Source: Cerioporus squamosus (lineage: Eukaryota > Basidiomycota > Agaricomycetes > Polyporales > Polyporaceae). Taken from it: a stretch of 10,696 nt of DNA. Under the pieces are notes generated by a model, which saw only the letters and a list, made by a program, of their open reading frames with translations, did not search any database and was not told the origin of the DNA. The number at the start of each line of letters is the position of its first letter. The stretch's first letter is position 1. Location of the stretch: assembly GCA_022592435.1 (NCBI GenBank), contig JABYQS010000950.1, positions 1 to 10,696 on the forward strand, written 5' to 3'. Made by a program: the position numbers and the translations under genes. Below are positions 1 to 7,036 of this stretch, piece by piece.

Positions 1-520
1 GACAGGCTACATACAAATGAGAATCGTTATAGGGACTCGCACCTGGGTGAAGCAGCAAAGACTCGACTGACGAGGGTGAAGTTGGTCTCCGTGCCGTTCA
101 GCCATGCGCTGAAGTTACCGAGCTGGTGATTGAGGTTCTGCAGACCGTTAACGTACAGGTCACGCGTTGTCGCAAACTCGTCGCCGGGCCGTTCATGAGC
201 ATGAAGAGGGCGAAACTGATGAAGAGCAGCGATGGCACCGAACTCCGGGGTTGCTGGCAGCGATGTCGGTGCCATCCTCCAGGTCGCGGGTCGGCTCGAT
301 GGCTGGCGTACTCATGATGCTGACATCGGAGTGCGGAGGTGGACGTTGTAGAACGAAGCGGTTACGGTGGTGGTGGTGGTGGTTGTAGTCGTCGTCGACG
401 ACGGTCGAGGATTGGAGGACGTCTTGCTGGAGCGCACGGCGGGCGACATCGAGCATTCCGCCGGCGGCTTCAAGCTTCATCTTCCACGTTGAGCATGACC
501 TCGTCGCTCGAAGCAACGAA
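1..520 (-). pseudogene. Unknown minus-strand gene fragment, family 2 copy A
   Basis: This is the left-hand member of a two-copy family; the other copy is at about 9720-10200. The best segment (about 60-215, minus strand) reads GDEFATTRDLYVNGLQ, then a stretch with GNFSAWLNGTETNFTLV. The right-hand copy reads ADELATTRDVYLNGLQ, then WLNGTE and FTLV. Within the shared ATTRD block most codon differences are silent third-position changes on the minus strand (for example GCG/GCA, CGT/CGC, GAC/GAT, TAC/TAT, GGT/GGC, CAG/CAA), which shows past coding selection on this strand. Upstream (lower confidence) the copies also align around AAGGMLDVARRA (about 430-480), across a trinucleotide repeat. The frame is not continuous: reading must shift between about 195 and 290 and again near 50. 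The gene runs off the window's left edge. I do not recognise the family and assign no function. It could be an intron-rich live gene, but the frame breaks favour a decayed copy. Confidence 0.5.
366..402. repeat. Trinucleotide microsatellite, (GGT)n then GTC/GAC palindrome
   Basis: Six GGT units (366-383) are followed by a GTC run that turns into GAC, giving a 12-bp palindrome at 391-402. On the minus strand the tract would encode a short His/Asp run. A (TCG)n tract lies at the matching position of the right-hand copy (10053-10078), so a trinucleotide tract here seems to be an old property of this gene family. Confidence 0.8.
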
Positions 521-1356
521 CGATCTCACACGACTGTTCCACGCACTGACCGAGGTCAAGGAGCCAGCTAAGGGGACGACGCTCACGAACATCCGCGACT
601 GTACGCTGGAAGATCGATGCTCGACGACCTTAGTGCACGCGAGAAACGCTGTCCTCAAGCACTGGCTTGAATCCGAGGCGCGAGGCCTGATAACTGACGG
701 CCTGTTCACCCGGGGCGGTGGTAGTATCTCTGCTGCCATGCATGCCATGGATACGGAGCAAGTTGTAGCAGCTTGAAGGTATGTTCATACTCCCTCTCAG
801 GTGTTTGTCGATGGTGATATGAACGCGATGAGAAAAGCATTCTCTATGGCAAGCTCCTGCTACCGACAGTTGCAGGTGAATGGCCTTCAATGCATGCAAC
901 CTTCGCGGATCGCCATTCACCGGATACCGGCCACACCACGTCGTATCAAATGAATCGTCTGATGCAGGGCGAGGGTTGAACACATCTCTCGATCTCGACT
1001 GCTGGCTCTGTTGCATACAACACTTCGTCTCGGTCGCATTTGCGAGAAACTCCGGGAACGCAGGGACTACGACGTCAGCCTCCAACTTGACGATGTTCGC
1101 ACCAGTCTTGCATACCGCTGACGGCACCTAGCGAATACTACGCTATCATCGCGGCTCCGATCTCAGACTTCCTCTTCGTCTACCCTCCTGACGGATTCCC
1201 GGAGCCTCCCGCGAAAGCCTGCTCCCATCTTGCATCGCATCGCGACATTCCACTCCCGGGAGGTTCGATGGGCAAACACTCGCTGCAATCTACTCACACC
1301 GAGTGATATGCTGCCGAGCCACCTAGCGCGAATGGCTGAGACGTTGCAGGAGGGTA
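521..1356. other. No gene supported; possible upstream part of family 2 copy A
   Basis: Open frames exist on both strands, including a 145-residue plus-strand frame (339-776) and a 165-residue minus-strand frame (1127-630). None has a recognisable domain. Weak similarity to 10340-10460 is visible (TATGgCAAGCTCCTG near 846 against TATGcCAAaGCTCCTG near 10401, and a nearby ACTCCCT/GATGG block), so the duplication that created family 2 probably extends to about 890. The minus strand at 1030-1115 reads plausibly protein-like (KTGANIVKLEADVVVPAF), but I cannot join it to a gene. Confidence 0.3.
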
Positions 1357-1377
1357 TAATGAAGGGCAGCGTTAGCT
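1357..1377 (+). repeat. Module R1, first copy (21 nt)
   Basis: This 21-nt unit beginning TAATGAAGGGCAGCG is repeated exactly at 1413-1433. In this first copy it runs directly into module R2, so R1 and R2 together form one contiguous 42-nt block (1357-1398). The R1/R2 junction contains TAGCTCAGTCGG, a full match to the RNA polymerase III A-box consensus TRGCNNAGYNGG. Confidence 0.85.
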
Positions 1378-1384
1378 CAGTCGG
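1373..1384 (+). promoter_or_regulatory. Pol III A-box-like sequence
   Basis: TAGCTCAGTCGG fits the tRNA D-arm/A-box consensus TRGCNNAGYNGG at every position. The bases after it (TGGAAGAACGACTG) do not make a proper D-arm, and no good B-box (GGTTCGANTCC) lies at the usual 30-60 nt spacing. The nearest resemblance is GTTCGAGTT near 1633, about 260 nt away. This is therefore either a tRNA-derived relic, such as a degraded SINE head, or a chance match. Confidence 0.35.
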
Positions 1385-1398
1385 TGGAAGAACGACTG
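1378..1398 (+). repeat. Module R2, first copy
   Basis: This 21-nt unit (CAGTCG, nine-base spacer, CGACTG plus neighbours) is repeated exactly at 1488-1508; counting the preceding CT, the identity is 23 nt. Here the hairpin stem is only six pairs, because the right flank is CATT rather than AGG. Confidence 0.85.
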
Positions 1399-1405
1399 CA
1401 TTCAT

Positions 1406-1441
1406 CTGTACCTAATGAAGGGCAGCGTTAGCTAGGTACAG
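1406..1441. repeat. Perfect 9-bp hairpin enclosing second R1 copy
   Basis: CTGTACCTA (1406-1414) and TAGGTACAG (1433-1441) are exact reverse complements separated by 18 nt. The loop is almost exactly the second copy of module R1 (1413-1433). The second R1 copy is thus presented in the loop of a fold-back structure, while the first copy has no such stem. Confidence 0.85.
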
Positions 1442-1487
1442 GAGTTAGTAAGGATCGTGTACGGAGTAATCGAGACGTAGCATACCT
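1434..1487. mobile_element. 54-nt insert splitting second R1-R2 block, inverted ends
   Basis: In the first block R1 joins R2 directly at GCT/CAG. In the second block the same junction is interrupted by 54 nt that start AGGTA and end TACCT, a 5-bp terminal inverted repeat. Equivalently, it is a 52-nt insert with the dinucleotide CT repeated at both edges. It has no coding capacity. It could be a tiny non-autonomous insertion or the product of template switching at a hairpin. I cannot distinguish these. Confidence 0.4.
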
Positions 1488-1511
1488 CAGTCGGTGGAAG
1501 AACGACTGAGG
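1485..1511. repeat. Perfect 9-bp hairpin containing second R2 copy
   Basis: CCTCAGTCG (1485-1493), loop GTGGAAGAA (1494-1502) and CGACTGAGG (1503-1511) form an uninterrupted 9-bp stem. The stem is extended by three pairs relative to the first R2 copy. It is followed by GAAAAGAG rather than a T tract, so it does not look like a Pol III terminator. Confidence 0.85.
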
Positions 1512-1559
1512 AAAAGAGCGTAGACGCGGGCAGAGTAAAGGCGAGCCTGCGGAGAAAGC

Positions 1560-1584
1560 CGAAAGTAAGTAACGAAAGTAAGTA
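1560..1584 (+). repeat. 13-nt tandem repeat, two units
   Basis: CGAAAGTAAGTA occurs at 1560-1571 and again at 1573-1584, giving a 13-nt period. Both units contain GTAAGT, a consensus splice donor, in an AG-rich stretch that differs in composition from its surroundings. Confidence 0.7.
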
Positions 1585-1598
1585 GCTATTGTAGGTCC

Positions 1599-1612
1599 GA
1601 TAGTAAGCTATC
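1599..1612. repeat. Small hairpin GATAG-TAAG-CTATC
   Basis: A 5-bp perfect stem with a four-base loop closes the hairpin-rich island. On its own it would be unremarkable; it is listed because three larger or comparable hairpins and two duplicated modules lie within 260 bases. Confidence 0.5.
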
Positions 1613-1943
1613 AGTAGTGTAACTATGCTAGCGTTCGAGTTGTATCGTACTTCTGTCCATGTACTCTCAACAGGGTAGGTAAGCGGTATATGCATGCCCA
1701 ACCTTGCTTGACGCTGAGATTGTTGCAGGTCGGCCCTTGTCCATCACGTATGGGTGTAGTCGCAATGCATATGGTCATTACTTGTACATCATGCACCGTC
1801 CGCCCACCTCAGGATCCGCATCATTGCGCGATCATTCCTTCCTTCCCGAGACTCGCGAATAGCAACTATTGCCACCTGTCTAGGAAACGACTCAGGATAT
1901 TGTCGATTGTTCGTGGAAAGAACACGTATATGACCGACATACG
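1613..1943. other. Intergenic stretch without supported gene
   Basis: No frame here has a recognisable domain or a splice pattern I can defend. It lies immediately downstream (minus strand) of the family 1 C-terminal fragment ending at 1944, so part of it may be that gene's former 3' untranslated region. Confidence 0.3.
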
Positions 1944-2124
1944 TCATGCCTGCGGGCCTACCTCGAGGGAGAAGACAAACAACTCATCCATCTGAGCGTT
2001 CCGGTACGCACGCATCATGCCCATACGCCCCGATCTCTGGCCGCTGCTCCTCTATCCCTGCACTTGCTTCCTGGACTTTCAGGTCATCGTGGAGAGTAGT
2101 AGTCGCGTCCAGGAGAGCATGGTC
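1944..2124 (-). pseudogene. C-terminal fragment of F-box-like family 1, copy X
   Basis: Read on the minus strand, the last 29 or so codons give RSGRMGMMRA, a short variable linker, then ELFVFSLEVGPQA and a TGA stop (1946-1944). The second copy at 7037-7205 reads RSGRMCTMRA, a linker, then ELLVFSLGLGPQS and a TGA. The two are plainly paralogous and end at the same point. Upstream, DDLKVQEA matches YDLKLREA of the other copy, but in a different frame from the RSGRM part, and an in-frame TGA stands about 50 codons upstream. The ending 'SGR-hydrophobic...LxVFxx' resembles the last strand of many Agaricomycete F-box proteins; that is inference. No N-terminal part is seen upstream, so this is a truncated relic. 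Confidence 0.6.
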
Positions 2125-2757
2125 TCAGCATAGTGCGTACGTCCGTGCATCCTCTTGCCCAGCATAGATCTTCACTTGTTAACCTGATCTTCTACTCTGT
2201 CTTCTGCATTACCTGGCTGGTCAGACGACGGAGGTGCTCCCGCAGCCGCGCACTCCATCCAGCGCGCCATTTTGACGTTCACAAGTGACAAGATCATAGA
2301 TGTGTTCTCCGACCAACATCCCCTGGTTTCATCGACTCGGCACGCAGGAGCCTGCCGGCCTCGACGGTCGGGACCGAGGGTCGCTTGACATGAGTCTCTA
2401 CGCATTGCACGCTGGTTGCGGTGCACGCTCGACTCTGATGTCGTACAACCCGCTTAACCAGCTCTTGCCTGGCGGTTTGGTGTCAGCAGGGGGAGGGATG
2501 AGCGCGTACTTATGCTGAATGCGCGAGCAACTCTGCCAGACTGCTACACAAGCGCGCACTGCCGCTGCCCAAGCGCTCATGCGCCTTCGAAGTGTCAATG
2601 TGAGTTTGAAGTGAGTCAGGCAAGTCCGGGAAGCGAACTATGGACGACATATCTGACTGGCTGACTATGATGCGCGCAGGCAGATCAGCGGGGCACATAA
2701 GTATCATCGGCTCTCAGCAGCAGGTGATTTGGCCCACCACTTCGAGACATCGCGACA
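2125..2757. other. Intergenic region and presumed esterase promoter
   Basis: Nothing here is recognisable as a gene. Several 60-80-residue frames occur on both strands with no family features. The 3' end must contain the promoter and 5' untranslated region of the esterase that starts at 2758. I see no clear TATA box; the start codon context ACAATGG is favourable (A at -3, G at +4). Remnants of the upstream part of family 1 copy X may be hidden here, but I could not align any to the longer copy. Confidence 0.3.
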
Positions 2758-4997
2758 ATGGTCCTCTTCTCCAACATCCTCTACTCTCTCCTGCAACTCT
2801 GGGGTGCATCGAAGCCCACAGAGCGTTCTGAGGCACCCCAGGCTGCGCCAACCGTGCAGCTTGGTCCTGCGACTGTAGTCGGCGTCCGGGACGGTTCGCT
2901 CGAGAGCTTTTTCGGAATCGCGTACGCCGAACCTCCGTGAGTCGTGAAGTTCGTCACTCTCCCCATGACATGTCTCTGACAATACCGATGCAGGATCGGC
3001 GACCTCCGTCTCAACATGCCACAGAGGATCAAGTCCTACGATGGCATCATCAACGCCACCACGTATGGGCATCCCTGCTTGCAGCAGGCGATGAATATAT
3101 TTGGCGGATTCCCTCCCGAGGTCCTGCAGGGCCTGCAGCCATTGTTTGAAGCGTTGTCCCCCAGTGCGAACGTGACGGAGAGCAAGGATTGTGAGACCTA
3201 TAATACGATTGTGCCCTTTCGCTCACTGACTGCATCGCGAACAGGTTTGAACCTGAACATTGTCCGTCCGGCGAACGTATCTGCGGACGCCAAACTGCCT
3301 GTGGTAGTCGTGAGTATTGGCAACCAACTGTTGAGCGCTGCAATTCCGAGCTGAGGTTGAGTAGTGGCTCTATGGCGGAGCATTCACTACGGGATCGAAC
3401 CTGATGTACGCTCCACTTTTCGTCTTATGAGTATTCTGCTAACGAGTGGGTTCGTTGACTATCTGACAGGTCTCTCTACAATGGTACCACGCTAGTCGAG
3501 AGGTCCATCGAGCTTGATGAGCCTGTAATTTGGGTTGCGTTGAACTATCGGTGAGTCCGTGAGTGACTTCATCGTTTGCTTGATCTGATGTGCCTATATA
3601 GTCTGCATGTTCTGGGCTTCCTACCGGGAAGGGAGATCAAGGAAGCAGGTCTCGGGAACCTCGGCCTGCATGACCGTGAGTGGAGCACTTGGCAGCCTCG
3701 TCGGATCGCGATTGACCCTCATTCCGCCAGAGCGTGCTGCCCTTCGTTGGGTGCAGGAGTTCATCTCTGCCTTCGGCGGCGATCCGTCCAAGGTCACAAT
3801 GTGAGTCGCGCAGTCTCACCCTATCAATTCTGCTGGTGCTGACGAGGCACAGTTGGGGCGAAAGCGCGGGGTCCATCTCCGTCTTCCACCAGCTCTTTGC
3901 AAACGAAGGCGATACCGAGGGTCTATTCCGAGCAGGTATCATGAGCTCAGGCTCCGCAGGCCCATCCGGGGATATCACGGATAGCCAAGACATATACGAC
4001 TACGTCGTTGACCACGTCGGATGCTCTAATGCGACCGACACCCTTGGGTGCCTGCGCACCGTGCCGGCTGACAGCTTGTTATCTGCAGCAAACACTGTTA
4101 TTCCGAGGAGCGCCCTTGGGTTCTGGCCTCGCGCGGACGGCTCCTTCGTCACGATGCCGCCCATGCATGTCCCTTCGAAGGGCAAGATAGCAGATGTACC
4201 GTTCATCATTGGTATGTATGTTTTGCACTTCAGGCGCACGCCTACCGAATGCTTTTCAAGGTGACGTGAAGGACGAAGGCACGTTCTTCCCATTCGCTGT
4301 CCTGAACATCACGTCCGTGTAATCCCGTTCCCTGATTATCTTTAAGCTGATGAGATTCATAGCACCGACGACGAGGTCGCAAAGTATCTCATCTGGCTGG
4401 TTCCTTGGCTCGTCCCCGTTGGACGTCAGCACCCTGCTCGAGCTCTACCCCTCCGATCCTGCCGCGGGGTCTCCTTTCGACACCGGAGACGCGAACGCGT
4501 TCTCGCCTCAGTCCAAACGCCTCGCTGCATTGCAGGGAGACTGGATCTTTCAGGCACCCCGACGTCTCCTCCTGGACAAGGTCTCTGACAGGTGCACTGC
4601 CTACAACTTCTGTACGTCGTTGTTGCTTCCTATCCATGAAGGCCGTTCTAATAAGCACTCAGTGAGCGCACGCGGAAACTTCCCCGGCGTCGGTCACGTA
4701 CGTCCAGACGAAGAATGCCCTTGAACGTCGTACCCTGACCTTCGTCTCACTCAGTTCCATGGTAGCGACCTCCTCAACGCGCTCAGGGGTGGCGACATGG
4801 GCGACTACTTCATCCGTTTCATACGCCACCTCGACCCCAACGCGGCGACCGGAGTGCACTGGCCGCCGTACAAGCCTTCCACACGGCTGACCCTCCAATT
4901 CAACGAAGGGAGCGTCCCTCTCAATGTCACGGTCGACGATCAGCGGCTTGCGGGTACGAATGAGATCACTTCCCTTTCGTTGTTCTTCCCGGCATAG
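2758..4997 (+). CDS. Type-B carboxylesterase/lipase, 12 exons, possible frameshift
   Basis: Probable secreted alpha/beta-hydrolase cleaving carboxylic esters. Exons inferred from splice sites and frame: 2758-2936, 2994-3190, 3245-3309, 3365-3405, 3470-3550, 3602-3675, 3731-3800, 3853-4211, 4261-4312, 4363-4611, 4663-4697, 4755-4997. Residues 1-18 are hydrophobic, like a signal peptide. Family marks follow in order: FFGIAYAEPPIGDLRL (about 53-68), DCLNLNIVRP, oxyanion hole GGAF (151-154), VALNYR, GNLGL, nucleophile elbow GESAG with Ser240, acidic DEG with Glu361, and HGSD with His469. The Ser-Glu-His spacing agrees with fungal lipases of the Candida rugosa type. Length is about 547 residues, normal for the family. 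Intron 9 uses the weaker donor GTCCGT (4313), which gives the expected ITTDDEVAKYL. From there to SSPLDVSTLLELYP the frame shifts by one base (see findings), so the gene is either broken or spliced at a later acceptor. Family assignment is very secure; integrity is not. Confidence 0.9.
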
Positions 4998-5344
4998 GCG
5001 TCAGGTTGAAGTGCGGCCGGTTCGAGGTGACAAATGTCTCATGCAGCGGTGATGTGTACTATACGGTATGGAACGTCACTCATATGGATGACATATCGCA
5101 TGGTTCAGTCGAGCTCGGGCCAGAGGATCATGCGCAACGACCACAGCTGGATGCCCAATTCGACTTCACCTTCTGCCTGATCCCCTGTGGATATCCGGCG
5201 AGGATTGCGGATTGCTACCAAGATTCTTGACATGCATGTTGGTTACTGGACCACAGCCGGGATTACCGTGACAGCAAGCACCACCACGAGTTCAGCGTCT
5301 TCTTCTACGATGGGTATGTATGATACATGTACTTTCTGTACGAC
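4998..5344. other. Convergent intergenic region between esterase and GST
   Basis: The two stop codons face each other 347 nt apart, so both 3' untranslated regions and terminators must fit here. Most of the space is taken by the first copy of the direct repeat described separately. No recognisable polyadenylation signal stands out. Confidence 0.5.
5100..5275 (+). repeat. Direct repeat D, left copy
   Basis: This copy aligns with 6650-6812 at roughly four bases in five by eye, with small gaps. The plus-strand translation is shared: GSVELGPEDHAQRPQLDAQF here, GSVELRPENHTQRPQLDAQF in the other copy, followed in both by FC..PC, CY.D and HACWLLDH/NACWLLDH. In this copy an in-frame TGA interrupts between CYQDS and HACWLLDH. 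Differences fall at all codon positions with some excess at third positions, so old coding is possible but not shown. The protein is not recognised. Confidence 0.7.
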
Positions 5345-6194
5345 TTACAGCCCAGCCGACGCTTTCTTCCAGGACGGACGGCTGGAAATGTCCTTCCACC
5401 ACCTAAGGCATCCCGGTTAGCCAGCCATCTCTCCCCCCGTGCATGGAGTCAGGTCCGACAAGCTTACGTACCTGGCGACGTTTGGGTACTTGTCAGACTC
5501 GAGGAGGTCGATATTCTGCTGCGCGAGGAGAGTACCGTAGGGGAGGTGGAAGAGGTCCGCAAGCGTGAGCTCCTGCAGGATGGACGCGCGGGCGCGTCAG
5601 AACGAACGGCACGCAGCAATTCTGACTCGCTGCTCTGACTCACGTCACCAGCGAGGTACTTCGACTTGCCGAGGATGGTGTCGTACGCCGCGAGCTTGGA
5701 CTCGAGGGTCGCCGTGAGGCGCTCGACAGCGGCCTTGTCCGTCTGCTGACCAAACATCCTGTGCAACCGACCCAACATCAGCATCGGGGATCGACGAGCG
5801 CAGCGCCCTGACGTCGCGTCACTCACGGCTTGAAGAGGTTCTCGTACGCCAGAGAGTAGGCGAAGACGTCAAAGTTGCTCTGCTCGACGCTCGCGGCCTG
5901 CTCGAAGAGCGCCGTCTTCTTGAGGTCGGCGGGGTCGGGGATGAGCTTGCCGATGCCGCCGTACTTGAGCGCGATGTAGCGCGCGATGGCGCGACTCTCG
6001 TAGAACTTGAAGCCGTCGTCGTCGAGGTAGGGCACCTGGCCGAAGGGCTGCACGGCGAGGTGCGCGGGGGACTTGTACTCGCCCTTGGCGTAGTCGACGT
6101 TGACGAACTCGAAGGGGACGCCGAGCTCCAGCAGGACGGTGAGGACGCGCTTGGTGCACGTCGATGGCGGACTGCCGTGGAGCTTGAGGACCAT
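5345..6194 (-). CDS. Glutathione S-transferase, phi-like, 4 exons, 213 aa
   Basis: Cytosolic glutathione S-transferase, which would conjugate glutathione to electrophiles. Exons on the minus strand: 6194-5827, 5758-5644, 5572-5472, 5402-5345; all three introns (68, 71 and 69 nt) start GTGAGT or GTACGT and end CAG or TAG, and the joined frame is open for 213 codons to TAA. The N-terminal thioredoxin-like domain (about 1-80) begins MVLKLHGSPPSTCTKRVL; Ser11 or Thr12 sits where phi-class enzymes carry the catalytic serine. QVPYL holds the cis-proline (Pro55) and ESRAIARYI the glutathione-binding Glu66-Ser67. The C-terminal helical domain contains YLAGDELTLADLFHLPYG, the conserved N-capping/hydrophobic-staple region, and ends WWKDISSRPSW. 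The start has a good context (AGCATGG). The gene is convergent with the esterase. Phi versus another fungal class is inference; GST identity is not in doubt. Confidence 0.96.
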
Positions 6195-6280
6195 GCTGGA
6201 CGTCGGTTGGTGCGAGCTAGAGGAAGAGCTTTGATGCGGGGTGGGAGGCGGAGTGAGCTCGACGATCGATGTCCGTGTCC

Positions 6281-6290
6281 CCTTTATCCT
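6281..6290 (-). promoter_or_regulatory. Possible TATA-like element of GST gene
   Basis: On the minus strand this reads AGGATAAAGG, about 90 nt upstream of the GST start codon, with a C/T-rich stretch between them as is common in fungal promoters. It is a weak match and supported only by position. Confidence 0.3.
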
Positions 6291-6304
6291 GCTAGCGATT
6301 TGGG

Positions 6305-6345
6305 GACACCAAAGGTACGCGAACGTTCGCAAGCTTCACGGTGTC
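6305..6345. promoter_or_regulatory. Nested palindrome upstream of GST
   Basis: A perfect 12-bp palindrome GCGAACGTTCGC (6319-6330) is bracketed by GACACC (6305-6310) and its reverse complement GGTGTC (6340-6345), with 8- and 9-base spacers. The whole dyad lies about 110-150 nt upstream of the GST start. It is a candidate dimeric transcription-factor site, or a cruciform-forming remnant. The nature of any binding protein cannot be read from the sequence. Confidence 0.45.
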
Positions 6346-6649
6346 TTGGGCCCCGTTCGGTAGCTCGAGTGGGTTTCGGTGGATTACATACCATGCCCTC
6401 CTGCGACCGTCATTTGGAGGAGGCGACGACGGCTGGACGACTTTGTCAGCGTTGTAACTTCCAGTTGCGGCGGAGGTAAGCAATGACACTTTGATATTCC
6501 GATTCCACCGGGAATCGGTTAGCCCTTTTACAACTACAAGCTCGAGCTCTTCGCTGACCGAGCCTGTGCGTGCCTACATGACATCCGTGTTCGTCGATGC
6601 GCTCGTTCTCTTTCAGCCATCGTGCATCATGTCGCTGCTGGAGACGCGT
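6346..6649. other. GST upstream region without supported gene
   Basis: No gene is supported. A plus-strand frame (6491-6835) begins here and carries the right copy of repeat D, but its first 50 residues have no recognisable features and no matching segment upstream of the left repeat copy. Confidence 0.3.
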
Positions 6650-6812
6650 GGTTCAGTCGAGCTGCGGCCAGAGAATCACACGCAACGACCTCAGCTCGAT
6701 GCCCAATTCGACTTGAGCTTCTGCCAGAGCCCCTGCATTGGCCGACGAGGGGCCGTTGCGAATTGCTACCGGGATCCTTACAATGCATGTTGGTTGCTGG
6801 ACCATAACCGGA
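6650..6812 (+). repeat. Direct repeat D, right copy
   Basis: This is the partner of 5100-5275 in the same orientation. Here the plus-strand frame is open across the whole repeat (part of a 114-codon frame, 6491-6835), whereas the left copy has a stop. Together the two copies bracket the GST gene and its promoter, with about 1.37 kb between them. Confidence 0.7.
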
Positions 6813-7036
6813 CTAACCACCTCGTACTTGGATGAACAGTAGGCATGCAAGCCCTGCGGCCCAAGGATGGCGGCCAGGAAAGGCGCCGCAGAGGTACTTT
6901 CCGAGGATGCATCGGCATGAAGGTGTATGGTTGGAATGGGGTTTGAGGCCGGTGACCGACTCGGAAGAGAGTGCCACGAGTAAGCGGCTCGAGCACAATC
7001 GAGGCCAGGATATATTCGTAACAGATACAGTACGCG

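Noticed and set aside
366..383. Poly-histidine metal-binding motif on the minus strand
   Set aside because: It is a microsatellite translation in a broken frame and is not preserved as histidines in copy B.
339..776. 145-residue plus-strand frame with a glycine and arginine-rich start
   Set aside because: Its N-terminal composition comes from the GGT/GTC repeat tract, no domain is visible, and in the part shared with copy B the codon pattern supports the minus strand instead.
630..1127. 165-residue minus-strand frame
   Set aside because: Protein-like in its first 35 residues only; no family, no start context or splice evidence, and no full match in copy B. It is mentioned as possible upstream sequence but not called a gene.
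1365..1440. A complete tRNA gene suggested by the TAGCTCAGTCGG motif
   Set aside because: No acceptor stem, anticodon stem or T-arm can be drawn, and there is no correctly spaced B-box.
4317..4346. A 30-nt intron (GTGTAA...TTTAAG) that would keep the esterase frame open
   Set aside because: It is shorter than every other intron here (49 nt or more) and removes no frame conflict with the conserved TDDEVAKYL segment; an alternative acceptor or a frameshift is more likely.
5327..5638. 103-residue plus-strand frame
   Set aside because: It lies antisense to exons 3 and 4 of the GST gene and has no features of its own.
5869..6479. Long arginine- or glutamate-rich frames on both strands across 5869-6479
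   Set aside because: These are other-frame readings of the GC-rich first exon of the GST gene.
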